Below are positions 11,921 through 28,341 of a DNA stretch of 64,000 bases, one piece after another. Positions within the stretch are counted from its first letter, which is position 1. Every line of letters starts with the position of its first letter. Made by a program: the position numbers and the translations under genes. Source of the DNA: Odobenus rosmarus divergens. Taxonomy: Eukaryota; Chordata; Mammalia; Carnivora; Odobenidae. The stretch is taken from contig NW_004450267.1 in assembly GCF_000321225.1 (NCBI RefSeq), positions 7,238,601-7,302,600 of the forward strand, written 5' to 3'. The notes beneath the pieces are model-generated. The model was not told where the DNA came from and did no database searches. It saw only the letters and a list, made by a program, of their open reading frames with translations.

Positions 11921-13487
11921 ATGAGTTGTGACATGCCTGCCATCGGAAGTGTTCTAATCTAGCCTCACTTACCTTGCCAGAAGACAAGGAACGGCTGGAG
12001 CCGAAGACAAGACAAATGGCTCTGGCACAGGGGTCTGTGTCTAAGTCAGGGCTGTGGGAAGATGCAGTAGCAGCTGGAAGGGATGGATCCCCTGGACCAT
12101 GAAACTAAGAGCCTCTCTCTGAACATGGGAAATGCTGCATTTTGCTTCCCACCCACTGACTGTTTAAAAAGAAACACTCATTCATAGGATATTCTAGGTT
12201 ACATTTCTAAACAACAGATCAGAGGAGAAAGGAAAGTACAGGAATAGTTTTCTTTGTATGTTTTTACAAGTGGAAAAAAACAATTTACCGTCCACTCTGA
12301 TAGTCAAAAATGGCTTAGAAACTTGAAGGCAGGATGTCAGACAGAATTACCTTGAATGTTCTTGAATACTAGTCTAGAGCATGACTTAGCACCATGATCT
12401 TGGAAGGTCTGGGGGGCACAGTCTTTTTTTATCCGAGTAAGAAAAAAAAATTGGGAAAAATCCTAATGAATTCAGATCATTTTCAAAAAAACCCCATAAC
12501 ATAGAAAACAAAAATGAAGCAAGGACACAGTCTGTTGCCTGAGGCTGAAGGACTAGACCAACACACTAGGTCTTGATAGACTAGGGCCAAATCATCTTTG
12601 GAATTCCATCCCTTCATTCATAAAATCGCTAACATGCAGCAAAAGATCATCTCATACTCGTTGACCCTGAGGTAAGCAAATGAGAGTAGAGCTGGAGACA
12701 AAAATCTTCCCATTCCTGCCAAATTTAGACAGCTGAATTCTTCCCCTGGCTTGAACAAATATACTGGGTCTTCACTACTCCTTTCTTGTACTCTCCTTCA
12801 GAACTCCTACCTTCTGCTTACTTGCTCCAAAATATAATAGACCAAGTGACCAGGCTTTTTCGAAAAGACTACTACATCCCTCCAAGCTGCTTCCCACACC
12901 ACTTCTTGGTCCTCTGCCCCTCAGGAACTGAGCCCCAATACTCTGGCCAGAGGAGGGCATCCTCTCCACCGGAGCCCCTTCAGAGAAGAGGTCCCTACCA
13001 ACCAGCATCTCTGTGGCCATTTGCCAAATCACTGGTCTTGGTCTAACTTTAGATGAGCCTACTCAATCATTATAAATATAAGCCAGTCACAGCCACTAAG
13101 GTCTCAGGAAACTATCCCAGCCTCAGCCCTTGAGGTCCAGCTAGCCAGGAGGCAGAGCCACCCAAGCAGCCCAGGCGGGGTATCTCCGGAGGACAGGAGA
13201 CCCAGACCTTCTCACCCTTCACCCTTGCCACGTCCTCGTCACTTCTGCTAAACTCCCATGACAGGAGGGGTCTGGCTGGTCACCTGGTTTTCTATCCGCT
13301 CAGACGACATCTCCACACGGTGACATACCTACTCCAGCCCTGCTCTTTCCACTTTGGCTGGCACAAAGAGACAACTGACTCCTGAGGTTGGGCTCCATAG
13401 TGGGAGAAATTCCTCTGGGGTAATTCTCCAGGGGTGGTGAAGCCAACAAGAAGTCTTAGGGGAAGGAAGGTTGGGACACTGTCCTAC

Positions 13488-13590
13488 CTTGTCACTGTCC
13501 ACTGTATTCTGAGAGGTCCTGGAGGCGATGGAGATGGTATCTGGCTGGCTGCTCCCATCCCCCTGGCTGTCAACATCCTCCACTCCATCC
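13488..13590 (-). CDS. KALRN: KALRN exon 15 of 15 in window: Ser/Thr-rich pre-SH3 linker
   Basis: The exon is 103 bp. It opens with G (completing Arg) and ends in phase 0. It encodes DGVEDVDSQGDGSSQPDTIS then IASRTSQNTVDSDK, 34 residues. This flexible linker follows PH1 and precedes the first SH3 domain in long kalirins, or the short PDZ-binding tail in Kalirin-7. It is thus the exon from which isoform-specific 3-prime splicing diverges. The acceptor is TTCTGCCTGCAG and the donor AAG-GTAGGA. If the intron were retained the frame would stay open for 52 more codons, to a stop at 13329-13331. Neither the SH3 exon nor the Kalirin-7 tail exon was recognised below 13488. Confidence 0.95.
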
Positions 13591-16500
13591 CTGCAGGCAG
13601 AAGAGAAAAAAAAACAGGGGTGGGGGTGGGGGGAACCACTGTGGGTTTAGAGCACACAAGGATTTCCAGCTGGTCTGGCAGAGCAGAGCCTCAGCACTTT
13701 CTAGCAGGGATTTGTCTAAAATTATCCCACTAAAGAGAGCAGCCCTATGTGATTTTCAAAGATGTCACCTCTTGTACTTAAAAAGCACACAATCCCTATG
13801 CTGATAACTGAGCACGAAATGGCCCCTCCACAACTCCTCTGGCCCACGGTGCAGAGGAGGTGATGATTTATTTATTTTTTTACTGGGAATGGGTCTACAA
13901 TAGGCGGTTAGAAGAGGTCCACCCTACTTAGAACTTAGGCTTCTACCCAGCTGACTGGGTGATCCCCGACAACCCCAGAGTTCAAGGTATTCAAATAGTT
14001 TTTCCGCATGCTGAGGGAGGATGGGGGTTAGTTTATAGCTGGCCTATAAAGAAAACAGAACTGAGAAGACTTTTTTTTTTGACTTGTATTTCTTCTGTTC
14101 AAGAAAATAACGTGAGATATTTCCTCCAGGTGAGATTATCTTTGGGAGGTTGCTGATGTTGGATGCTCAACTCCTGGGTATGGAGGAAGAGAGCATTTCC
14201 TTCATTTTGGTGGGTCTTGTGGATCTCGTGCCTGTTTATGATGACTTCGTATCAACACAGAAGGCCAAGGCACCATCTCAAAGACCCCAGATTGCACAGC
14301 AGCTTTCTGAGTCATGTGTGCTCTTGAGCATCTGGTGAAGTAATCTCCTGAGGGTGCTCCTGACATCTGGAGCCCTTCCTGGGTCACTGGACCATATAGC
14401 TGTCCCACTCACATGTCCCTTCAATTCTCCAGTGTGAGAATTAGGTCTCAATCCTGCACTGAACCCATAGCCAGGGCCAAGGGGGATTAGATGCCTGGGA
14501 ACTGGTGAAGGCTGAATGGTCCGTGTCAGGAAAAACTGAAGGAGATGTGGGCCAGGACTTGGAAAAATGAGCACCAAGAGTGTCAGCTCTTCCCATGGAG
14601 GCTTATGAAAGTCACCCCTGATGCTGCTTCTGCAGATGTAATGGCATTGGGAACTTGCTGCCTGAGGATGACACCATGTGGGCAAAATGCCCCATGTACA
14701 AAGTCGCCTCACAGAGTCTCAACAATTACAGTCTGATGTATGTGGACATGTGTGTGCAGGTGGACATGCATGTGATACACAGGTATATACACAGTATCTC
14801 CTAGTCTTACAAAGGGTCTTCTCCTACCTAGAATGCTTCTAGGTCAACTGCCTTCTTACCACCACTTGCCGGGGTGGGAAATGCCAACTTATTTTAATAA
14901 TATAAGCCACACATTCGTAGGAAGGAAGATCTGCTGTAAAACGAAATTACATGATGCATTTCAAAACCAAGAATAAAGGACTCTTAGATCATCTGCTGTT
15001 TTAGATACCTGGGCTGCTGCTCCCCACCACTTGCCTACAGTTGAGGGTTGGCTGTACTTTGTGCTTCCCACCCTTCTGGCCCATTGTGGGCCCTTCTGGT
15101 GCACTGCAGATAAAGCCAGGTCTGGGGGATGTGGGGAGCCCATCCAGGAGTGGGGGTGGTGCTCTCCAAGCCAATTCACTCCTCCGTAAACTCTGTCCCT
15201 GCCTCCTGGGAGCCGAGCTAATGAAATGACAGACAGCCTGACTGTTCTCTGCAGACTCTGCCCAGGGTTTTCACTCTCTTATTTCAGGACAATGACTGAA
15301 AAACGGTGGGAGGCATTTCCAAGAAAGGTCCATCTCATGTTCTACAGATGTCCAGACTCTACTACTGAGAGAAAAAGGGGCTCTATCACAGAGACACTTG
15401 AGCCAACCACACCTGAATATCCATTCTTTCCTGCATGCTGCTGGACATTAAGTTCTTAGAACATTTCCACTCTATCTTCTTTATTAGAGTAGGGGCTTCC
15501 TGCAGCAGGGCAGGTCCCTGGCGCTAAACTAAGTCTGCCCCTTCCCTGGATTCTGGACATGGGTAACTGAAATAAAAATAACCCCTCCTCCAATACAGCT
15601 CTAATTTGTCCTTCCAGCACTGAGAGGTGACCTTATCCTGGCCACGCAGGTCTTGGGGCTTCTGGGCCGTGGAGGTATCTCTCCCTACCTTGGTTACACT
15701 CTTCTGGCTATCACCTCCCTTTGTACTAATGCTGCTACTCTGCAGGTCCTCAGGTCCATGTATCCTGGTTGGCACCAGAAGGTCAACTAGATCTTTGGGA
15801 TTTACTCCATTCATGAATAGTGGAGGAAGGCGAGCCTATTACCACCAGCGACCATCACCCCTAGAACTTTGTTTTTTTCCCAAGGTTAACACGATGTTTT
15901 TTATATGCTTTCGTTTGAAGTGCCCTCTAAGAGAGTCATTGTAGGTGACTGTCACCTGGAGATTTGAGAAACAGGAAGCCTTCCATCGGTGTGGGGCAAC
16001 TGGGATTCGGAAGGGCCCAAAGAGGTGAAGGTACAAAAAATCAGTCCCCTTCTGCTCAGTCACCTTGCTTATCTCAGATAACTGAAGGTGAGGACTTGGG
16101 GGTTACAGAAGAGCTGCAGTGATAACCCCACCACCCCATCCCCCTGCCATTACCATTTACAAAACTCCTTTACTGTCTCCTCAGTCCACTAATGGCCTAC
16201 CATCCTCTCAAAGCCTTCCCTGTGCTCATCTAAAGTCCCCTCTCAGTGAATTTTTACAGCATTCACTGTCCCCATGGGTGGCACTGGTTCTTCTAGTCTA
16301 ACTGTTCCACGTGTGAGATACAACTGTTAGATGGTTCTAGAGGGCAGGGGCTCATCGTGCACTTCCCCTTCTCAGAGCATCTAGCAGCGTATGTGAAATA
16401 AGAGGTGCTCGATGCAGCCCTGCTGAATGGAACTGGCAGGAACTGGTGAGATGCTCAGAGAGGAGATTCCTCAGCTTAGACAGGGCTTCACGGAGAGGGG

Positions 16501-16603
16501 TGCCAACTGCGGAGCACACCGCCCCTGTGGGAGCAGAGGGCGAGCCCACTCCCGCTCCTGGAGCACATGAGGCAGTGCGTGGCGGGGGAGAGATGCTGGT
16601 TAC
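13591..16603 (-). other. KALRN: KALRN intron, exons 14-15
   Basis: This 3.0 kb intron runs between the PH1-end exon and the Ser/Thr-rich linker exon. It is mostly unique sequence. A weak L2-like stretch lies around 16170-16430 (CATCTAGCAGCG then AGGTGCTCGATG). A T-tract at 14071-14080 and a poly-G/A stretch near 13605-13635 are the only simple sequences. No further exon is seen. Confidence 0.8.
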
Positions 16604-16746
16604 CTCTTACTATTGTTCCTCTGTTTGGCTGGTGTTTTGGGGAGCTGAATTGGCTCCTTTAAAGCTCCTTTCAGGTGAATGATCCTTTCTTGAATCACCT
16701 CTCGAATGTTCTTGATCCACTCTTGCTTGGTTTCTATGTTGGAGGC
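16604..16746 (-). CDS. KALRN: KALRN exon 14 of 15 in window: PH1 C-terminal helix, basic linker
   Basis: The exon is 143 bp, starting in phase 0 and ending with AG of a split Arg codon. It encodes ASNIETKQEWIKNIREVIQE then RIIHLKGALKEPIQLPK and a basic tail TPAKQRNNSKR. The Trp in KQEWIKNI is the near-invariant Trp of the PH C-terminal helix. The Thr of KTPAK (codon 16633-16635) fits the proline-directed S/T-P-x-K site of Cdk5. Counting back from the expected Kalirin-7 length it falls at residue 1590, the Cdk5 site I recall from the literature. The acceptor is GGCACCTCAG and the donor AAGAG-GTAACC. Confidence 0.96.
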
Positions 16747-17030
16747 CTGAGGTGCCACAGAGAGAAAGAGTAAACACCCCATCTCCCTTTGCCCTGCCAA
16801 AACAGTTCTCAGTCCTCCTCCTGCAGGCTTAACCCATTATTTTCAAGGACACCAAATGTTTGAGGAGCTCATTTCTCATTTTACACGCATGACTCTTCAA
16901 TCCCAGGGACACACTCCTTCAACCCCTAGAATGGGGCTAAGACCTCATTACTCAATGTAGACTTGTACAGAAGTGATTTTCAAAGTATTTAATACTCTGT
17001 GTGGCACTGACCAATACTGACATCTGCCCT

Positions 17031-17248
17031 GGGGTGCCTGGGTGGCTTAGTTGGTTGAGTGTCTGTCTGCCTTTGGCTCGGGTCATGATTCCGGGGTCCT
17101 GGGATCAAGCCCCGTGTCAGGATCCCTGCTCAGTGGGAGTCCTCTTCTCTCTCTCCTTCTGCCCCTCCCCGCTGCTTATGCTCTCTCTCTCTCAAATAAA
17201 TAAGTAAATAAGTAAGTAAGTAAATAAATAAATAAATATTTTTTAAAA
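17031..17248 (+). mobile_element. Can-SINE (tRNA-Lys derived)
   Basis: Plus orientation: head GGGGTGCCTGGGTGGCTTAG, core with GGTCATGATTCC, a CT-rich stretch and a long AAATAAATAAGTAAAT tail. Imperfect flanking copies AATACTGACATCTGCCCT and AATACTGCCATCCGCCTT look like a decayed target duplication, so this copy is older than the one at 5573. It shares its intron with an opposite-orientation SINE. Confidence 0.93.
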
Positions 17249-17844
17249 AATACTGCCATCCGCCTTGGGGCTGGAGCATATGTAGAGGTCCCCTGCTGGG
17301 CCAGGAATGAACACATTAATTGCTAGATGCTGGGGAGTACTGGGAGGGGTAGCAAGGGATATTTGAAGGCAGTGGCTATTTACCAAGTGGTACAGATCCA
17401 CGTCAGCATGTTCAACTCCTGGTATGGCTACATACATAGGTTTGTGCTGCCTCAAAGTCAGGGCTGGGTTTTTAGCCTTGTAAACACGTTCATTGAAGGC
17501 ACTTCTACCATTTCATGAACATCCCATTTGTCTTTGTGGAATTGTTTTCAGGTAATTCTGTCTCATGGCAGGTAGAGCTAGGCTGGCAATTCAGAGGGAA
17601 CAAGTGTGAAGCATTTGTCAGGGTCGGACCATCTCTTCCTTGGTGGCAGCCACCCCAATAAGCAAATGACTGGTGGGAGCCCCATCTGCAGGACGCCTTC
17701 CCAGTTAGATGCATGTTACCACAAGTCCCAAGCCCCAGGCTCCATGTGCTCTGGAGAGCTGGAATGACTCCTTAAGGCTGTCATCTAGTGAAAGGCCCTT
17801 TCTTAGCACTCCTTTCAATCAACATAGTTGCCACGTTAGTGTGA

Positions 17845-17970
17845 TTTACTAGAGCTCTAGAATGTAAGTTTCTGGAGGACAAGGTCCATCTCTCATGCGT
17901 AGCTAGAAGCAGCACTGAGCAGAATACCTTCTGTGTAGAAGGTGTTCAAGAAAAAGTATTGAATGAATGT
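17845..17970 (+). repeat. L2 3-prime remnant
   Basis: TAGAATGTAAGTTTCTGGAGG, ACAAGGTCCATCTCTC, and AAGAAAAAGTATTGAATGAATG match the L2 3-prime end. Confidence 0.7.
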
Positions 17971-18149
17971 GGAGCAAATCAAGGTAGCTTTTGTCAAAAG
18001 GTCAGTTGTTCTTGCCCTTGAAGGGGACATATGGACAGAACATACTTAAGTGGGCCCTGCTGAGACAGCCCAACAGGCTACTCCCTGCCTCCCTCCCTCT
18101 AGGTACACATGAGGGGAGGGACTTAGGAGACCACTGGTCTTTGAGATTT

Positions 18150-18337
18150 TTTTTTTTAAGATTTTATTTATTTATTTGTCAGAGAGAACACAAGCAGAGG
18201 GAGAAGCAAGCAGAGGAAGAGGGAGAAGCAGGCTCCACACTGAGCAGGGAGCCTGATGTGGGACTCGATCCCAGGACCCTGAGATCATGACCTGAGCAGA
18301 AGGCAGACGCTTAACCGACTGAGCCACCCAGGCGCCC
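18150..18337 (-). mobile_element. Can-SINE (tRNA-Lys derived)
   Basis: Minus orientation, with the T-rich tail complement at the low end and the GGGGCGCCTGGGTGGCTCAG head complement at the high end. A perfect 16-bp target duplication, CTGGTCTTTGAGATTT, lies at 18134-18149 and 18338-18353. Together with the plus-strand SINE at 17031 it forms an inverted pair in one PH1 intron. Confidence 0.95.
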
Positions 18338-18517
18338 CTGGTCTTTGAGATTTCAAGTCTACTTCCATGATAGAACTTGCTTTTTAATACCCATGGGATA
18401 CTGCCCTCCCCGTGGAGTCTCCAGGCCCCAGCTTTCAGGAAGAACATGCTGCAGCCCTCTGCCCTCCACTTGCTACCCGCAACCTTGGGCAAGTGCCCAG
18501 CGGAGAGCAGTACTTAC

Positions 18518-18619
18518 TTTCAGCACTGTTTTATTGTCTGAGGAGGGGGTGCGCCCAGACCACAAGGCGAATTTGCAGGGATCACCTTCTACGTGCTCGG
18601 TCACACCCAGCTCTGAGGT
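18518..18619 (-). CDS. KALRN: KALRN exon 13 of 15 in window: PH1
   Basis: The exon is 102 bp, phase 0-0, 34 residues, TSELGVTEHVEGDPCKFALW then SGRTPSSDNKTVLK. It gives the central and late strands of PH1 (DPCKFALWSGR). The acceptor is TTCCTGTCTACAG and the donor AAA-GTAAGT, a near-consensus donor. It is separated by only 436 bp from the preceding exon. The following 1.8 kb intron carries two Can-SINEs in opposite orientation. Confidence 0.97.
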
Positions 18620-19055
18620 CTGTAGACAGGAAATGCCTGTGAGAGGCGGGGAAGGGGAGGGCAGTGGGGAACTTAGGGCTGGGGTGGGAAAGGGAAAGGC
18701 AACAAAGAGGAGAGGACCGAGGGAGGGGCTTCTGTCAATCAAACTTCAACAGCATGGATGCTTTGTTCAGCTACCAGGATGGAAGGACCTGCAGGTGCCT
18801 GCCAGATTAGCAGGTGGCAGGGAGGGAGGGTGAAGAGGGAGGCGCTAAAAGCAGACAGCAAGAAGACTGGTGAACTCTAAGATGCAGAAGTGGGAGTCGA
18901 GGGGGGCAGCTTTCCAAATAGGAGGCATTTTCATTTGTCCAGGATGGTTTTGGTGTGGTGCCAGGGGAGAGATGAGCTGAGTGTTTAAGAGCCCTTTCTG
19001 CCCGAGGGCTCTATGACAACAGGGGGACTTGTCTTACCCCACCTGCCCCACCTAC
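18620..19055 (-). other. KALRN: KALRN intron, exons 12-13
   Basis: A short 436-bp intron within PH1, GC-rich with runs of G on the plus strand (18635-18720). No repeat or extra exon is recognised. Confidence 0.85.
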
Positions 19056-19246
19056 CAGTAGCTTGTTCTTGTAAACATATTTCGTGTGTCCTGAAGAGTC
19101 TTTGATCTCCTTGCTAAAAACCAAGGAGATCTCAAAGAGGAACAGGTGCCGCTCCCGCCCCTTCCGGATCAGCGACTTTGGGTCCCACACTTGGAAGGCA
19201 TCCTGGAGAATCAGCTCTCCCTGCACATCCAGGTTCTCGTCGAACC
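19056..19246 (-). CDS. KALRN: KALRN exon 12 of 15 in window: PH1 beta sheet
   Basis: This is the longest exon in the window, 191 bp. It opens with GG (completing Gly) and ends in phase 0. It encodes 63 residues from FDENLDVQGELILQDAFQVW to HTKYVYKNKLL. It carries the first strands of the PH1 domain, including the basic DPKSLIRKGRERHLFLFE segment. PH1 supports DH1 exchange and membrane placement. The acceptor is GTGTCTTTCAG and the donor CTG-GTAGGT. ENLDVQ, QDAF, KEIKDSSGHTKY and YKNKLL are the kalirin rather than TRIO forms. Confidence 0.97.
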
Positions 19247-25031
<5,785 letters not shown>

Positions 25032-25124
25032 CTTCAGGAGCAGTTGGTACTTGGTGATCCTCTGGACGGGCTTGATTAGGTAGGAAGAGATGGAGTTGGC
25101 CAGACCGTGCCGCTGCTGTATCTC
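25032..25124 (-). CDS. KALRN: KALRN exon 10 of 15 in window: DH1 core (CR3)
   Basis: The exon is 93 bp, phase 0-0, 31 residues, [20 protein letters not shown] then [11 protein letters not shown]. It carries the most conserved part of DH domains, the [16 protein letters not shown] helix (CR3), which helps form the GTPase-binding face. The acceptor is ACTCCTGCAG and the donor AAG-GTACCT. In the transcript a CA-rich repeat starts about 45 nt upstream of the acceptor and a long pyrimidine tract lies beyond that. Both could affect inclusion of this exon (see findings). Skipping would be in frame but would remove the catalytic core. Confidence 0.97.
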
Positions 25125-25168
25125 CTGCAGGAGTGACAACGGGCACCATTACACACAGAGGGGCACGG

Positions 25169-25241
25169 GTGTGTGTGTGCGTGCGTGTGTGTGTGCGTGT
25201 GCATGTGTGTGTGTGCGTGCGTGCGTGTGTGTGTGTGTGTT
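25169..25241. repeat. Imperfect (GT)n repeat with GC interruptions
   Basis: About 36 purine-pyrimidine steps of GT, interrupted by GTGC units. In the kalirin transcript it reads (CA)n and ends 45 nt before the DH core exon acceptor. Confidence 0.95.
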
Positions 25242-26564
25242 TGGGGAGGAAGTAGGCAAGGTGAGAAGAAAGAAGAAGAAAAAGGGTAGACAATTGTGAG
25301 GAACTGTTCTTTGTTGGAGAGAGAAACAAGAGGGACCAAGATGAATGTATAAATAGAGAAAAGAAGAGACGGCAAAAGGGGAGAGTAAAGCAGATTTGTG
25401 TGACAGAAGTGGAAATGAAGAAGAACCGGGGAAAGGATAAAAGTGGAAAAAGGAAGCGAGGAGTTAAGTAACAGACAGAAGGGTAAAGGAGAGGTGCTGG
25501 AGCCCAAGTAAGAGGGAGTAAACCCAGCGCAGAGGCAATCACAGGGGACAGCAGGGCGATGAGAACAAGCGGAGGCAGAGAGCAGGGCTGGGAGGTCTAC
25601 GCCGATGGCTCCTGAGTTTTTAGCTGCTTACAACAGCACAAGCGCACATCTCCTTTCCACCCCCTTTCTCTCCAACTTAAACCCACCCCAACATGGAATC
25701 ACCTCTGCATTCCCTGCAACTTCTTCCTGGTGACCCACGGCACCTCCCTCGTTCTTCAGGTCTCTCGAGATGGCAACCATGGGGTCACTGTGGTCACTGT
25801 TAGTTGTTTAACTTGTGTTATCCCTGGTCACAGGTCTTTCCTCTCCACCCTGTTCATGCCCAGGCTACAGCCATGACCTACAGCTGCTGTTTGCGCCTCT
25901 AGCCTCTTTTTAGTCCATTCTCGATCCTGCCTCCAAAATGATCTTCCACTCCCCAAGGTGTAGGTGCTGTGAAAGGGTAGCAAAGGGTCCAGGTGGTTCC
26001 CTGCCTCAAGAACCCTCCACCCCAGGCTGCTGAGAACACTCACACACATAAAGTAGCAACAAAGGAGATGGAAGGTATTCCTGGCGAGAACAGAGAGGAA
26101 TGGCTGGGCCAGGAATGGTGGAGGGTTTAGGAGAGATAAAGTCTTCCGCTGAGGTTTAGAAGATAGGTGGGGGAGGAGGGGAAGTGGAGAAGGGCAAAGC
26201 TGGATGAATGGCATTCTATGAATGGAAAACATATTTAAAAAGTCCACAGGAAATAATCATTGTGGATTGAGGTGATAATGGGGACCATGCAGAATGGTAC
26301 AGAGGATGCACACCTAGAGTCCAGAAAAAATGAAAAATACAGTTAGATAAGCAAAGTATATTTAGGTCATTGATGGGGTTAAGCTAGATGAAAAAAATCA
26401 GGATTTTGGTGGTGAGCTTCTTAACGGTAAAGTATTGTAGATCTTAAATAGAAGAAAAACATGGTGAAAGCACTCTTTCAGAGAGTCATATAAGCCTCAT
26501 AGCAAGGGTGGAGGTTGGGAAATAGAGGCAGAGAGACCCATTAGGAGGTTATGGAAAAATCCGA

Positions 26565-27085
26565 AGGGTGCAAACGTAGAGTTGCCATGTGATCTAGTAA
26601 TTCTACTCCTAGGTATATGCCCAAGAGAAATGAAAACATATGACCTTACAAAAACTTAGATACAATGTTTATAGCAGTATTATTAATAATGACGAAAAAG
26701 TGAATACAACCCAAATGTCCATCAATTGATGAATGGAAATACACGATGTGGTACACCTACATGGTGGAATATTATCAGGCCATAAAAAGGAGTGTAGTGC
26801 TGATACATGGTATAACATACAGGGGGCCTGAGAGCATTACGCTGAGTGAAAAAAGTCACAAAAGAACACATATTATATGATTCCATTTCTGTGAAATGTC
26901 TGAAATAGGTAAATCTATAGAGATAGAAAATAGATCATCGGTTGCTTCGGGCTAAGGAACAGGTAGGAGGATGAGGAGGGGTGATGGCTAAAGGGTGTGG
27001 GTTGCTTTCTGACGTGATGAAAATGTCCTACGATTGACTGTAGGGATGGTTGCGCCTTTCTGTGAATATATGAAAACCATAAGCT
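26565..27085 (+). mobile_element. L1 3-prime fragment
   Basis: Successive L1 landmarks: GATCTAGTAATTCTACTCCT, ACCCAAATGTCCATCAATTG, TGGAATATTATCAGGCCATAA and CATATTATATGATTCCATTT. The orientation is plus, opposite to KALRN. It is 5-prime truncated and decayed. Confidence 0.85.
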
Positions 27086-28290
27086 TGTTCGCTTTAAATA
27101 CATGTATAATCAATAGCTATATCTATCTATATCTCTAGGTGTGTAACATGGGCTTGCCCTGAGCTAGGGTCAGTGAGGACAAAGCACTGGGAGGAATACA
27201 GGAAGCACTTTAAAGTCACCCAAGATAGGACTTGCTCTGTGGCCGTGGAGGAGGGTGGAGAGGAATTAAAACAATGATTGCATTCCTGCCAACTATCCCA
27301 GAAAGTAGCAACTTTCTCATTCCTCTGCCTCTTCCCTAGAGGTGTGCAGTTACAGCAGGACTTGTCCACAGATGACGGGCAATACAGTGGGCAGTGTGAC
27401 TCTCTGGGCAAAGGAACATCGTGAGTTTCCCTGGGGGCTCTGGCAAGAGAGCCCCGGTGGTAACACAGCCGATGGCCCTCCCTCTCTGCCAGCCATGGGA
27501 AGAGGCTGCATGCAGGGCAGCGAGGAAGGCCCTGCCTCTGGTGGCTAGGGCAGCCGGACCATGCTCACTCGTCACCAGAGCATCCAGTACCATGCCTCAC
27601 AGCTCTTGCATCGGAGCTAGAAAATTCTGGATCGTGGGAATGTGCGCCCTTCTGGAGCTTCACTTTCTGTGTACTGTTCACAGTAATGGACACTAAAAGA
27701 CAGCCTAATGAAGGGCTTGTCTCTTTTATACAATGAGGGCCTAGAGCAGATATTTTCTATCTGTAGAATTTAGGGAACACTTTCTGATGAAATGGGAAAA
27801 AGGTACAAATATTATGCGTTCTGGAAAGCTCTGGGAACAATCGGGAGGGTTTACTGCTCTCCCTTCCCACCTCTCTATGCTGAGCTCTAGGGACTCCTAC
27901 CTAGTGGACTGTTTTCTCTGGTTTCCAGCGGCTCATCAGTCACTACATTGGAAGTGTGTGTGTGTGGGGGAAGGGATAGGGTGCAAAATTTGGGGGATAT
28001 CTAACTAGTCAAAGTCTAGAAATTGGCTAGAAACAGAGATACGATGAATATAGCACTGTACACTATGATGTGTACAAAATGAGCCAGGCAAATCATCAGC
28101 CAACCTCAAGGGGCCCACAGGTGGGAGGAGGTGTGCATAATAGAAGGGTACATTGTTAACCTGCCAAAAGGCAAATGGTTACAAATGCTATAAGACAGAT
28201 ACAAAGTATAACACATGCCTAGAGAGAGGGAAGGATTCATGCAGGAAATATTTGACCTTTAAAGGATAGAAAGAATCTGAAGAGTGGCTC

Positions 28291-28341
28291 TGTGTGTGTG
28301 TGTGTGTGTGTGTACACATACACAGAGGACACACACACACA
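28291..28341. repeat. (TG)n and (AC)n pair
   Basis: A TG run (28291-28312) is followed after a short spacer by an AC run (28329-28341). The two are complementary in inverted orientation and can fold back. Confidence 0.9.

Larger units (their letters stand above)
1..13487 (-). other. KALRN: Intron after last visible KALRN exon (partial)
   Basis: No coding exon is recognised in these 13.5 kb. I looked for the SH3-encoding exon and the Kalirin-7 PDZ-tail exon on the minus strand and saw no match by eye. Contents: L1-derived blocks at about 600-1670 and 1985-2400, a TG/AG microsatellite at 3799-3872, L2 and MIR remnants, one Can-SINE at 5573-5783, an imperfect 32-bp tandem duplication at 8276-8339, and a possible ancient element at 9650-10250. 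The first 600 bases and most of 2400-3800 are AT-rich with nothing identifiable. Confidence 0.8.
16747..18517 (-). other. KALRN: KALRN intron, exons 13-14
   Basis: This 1.8 kb intron lies inside PH1. It contains two Can-SINEs in opposite orientation (17031-17248 plus, 18150-18337 minus) and an L2 3-prime end at about 17845-17970. The two SINEs can pair in the pre-mRNA (see findings). The rest shows nothing identifiable. Confidence 0.85.

Noticed and set aside
18345..18833. 162-codon plus-strand open frame
   Set aside because: It is antisense to the PH1 exon at 18518-18619 and continues into intron. It has no recognisable domain.
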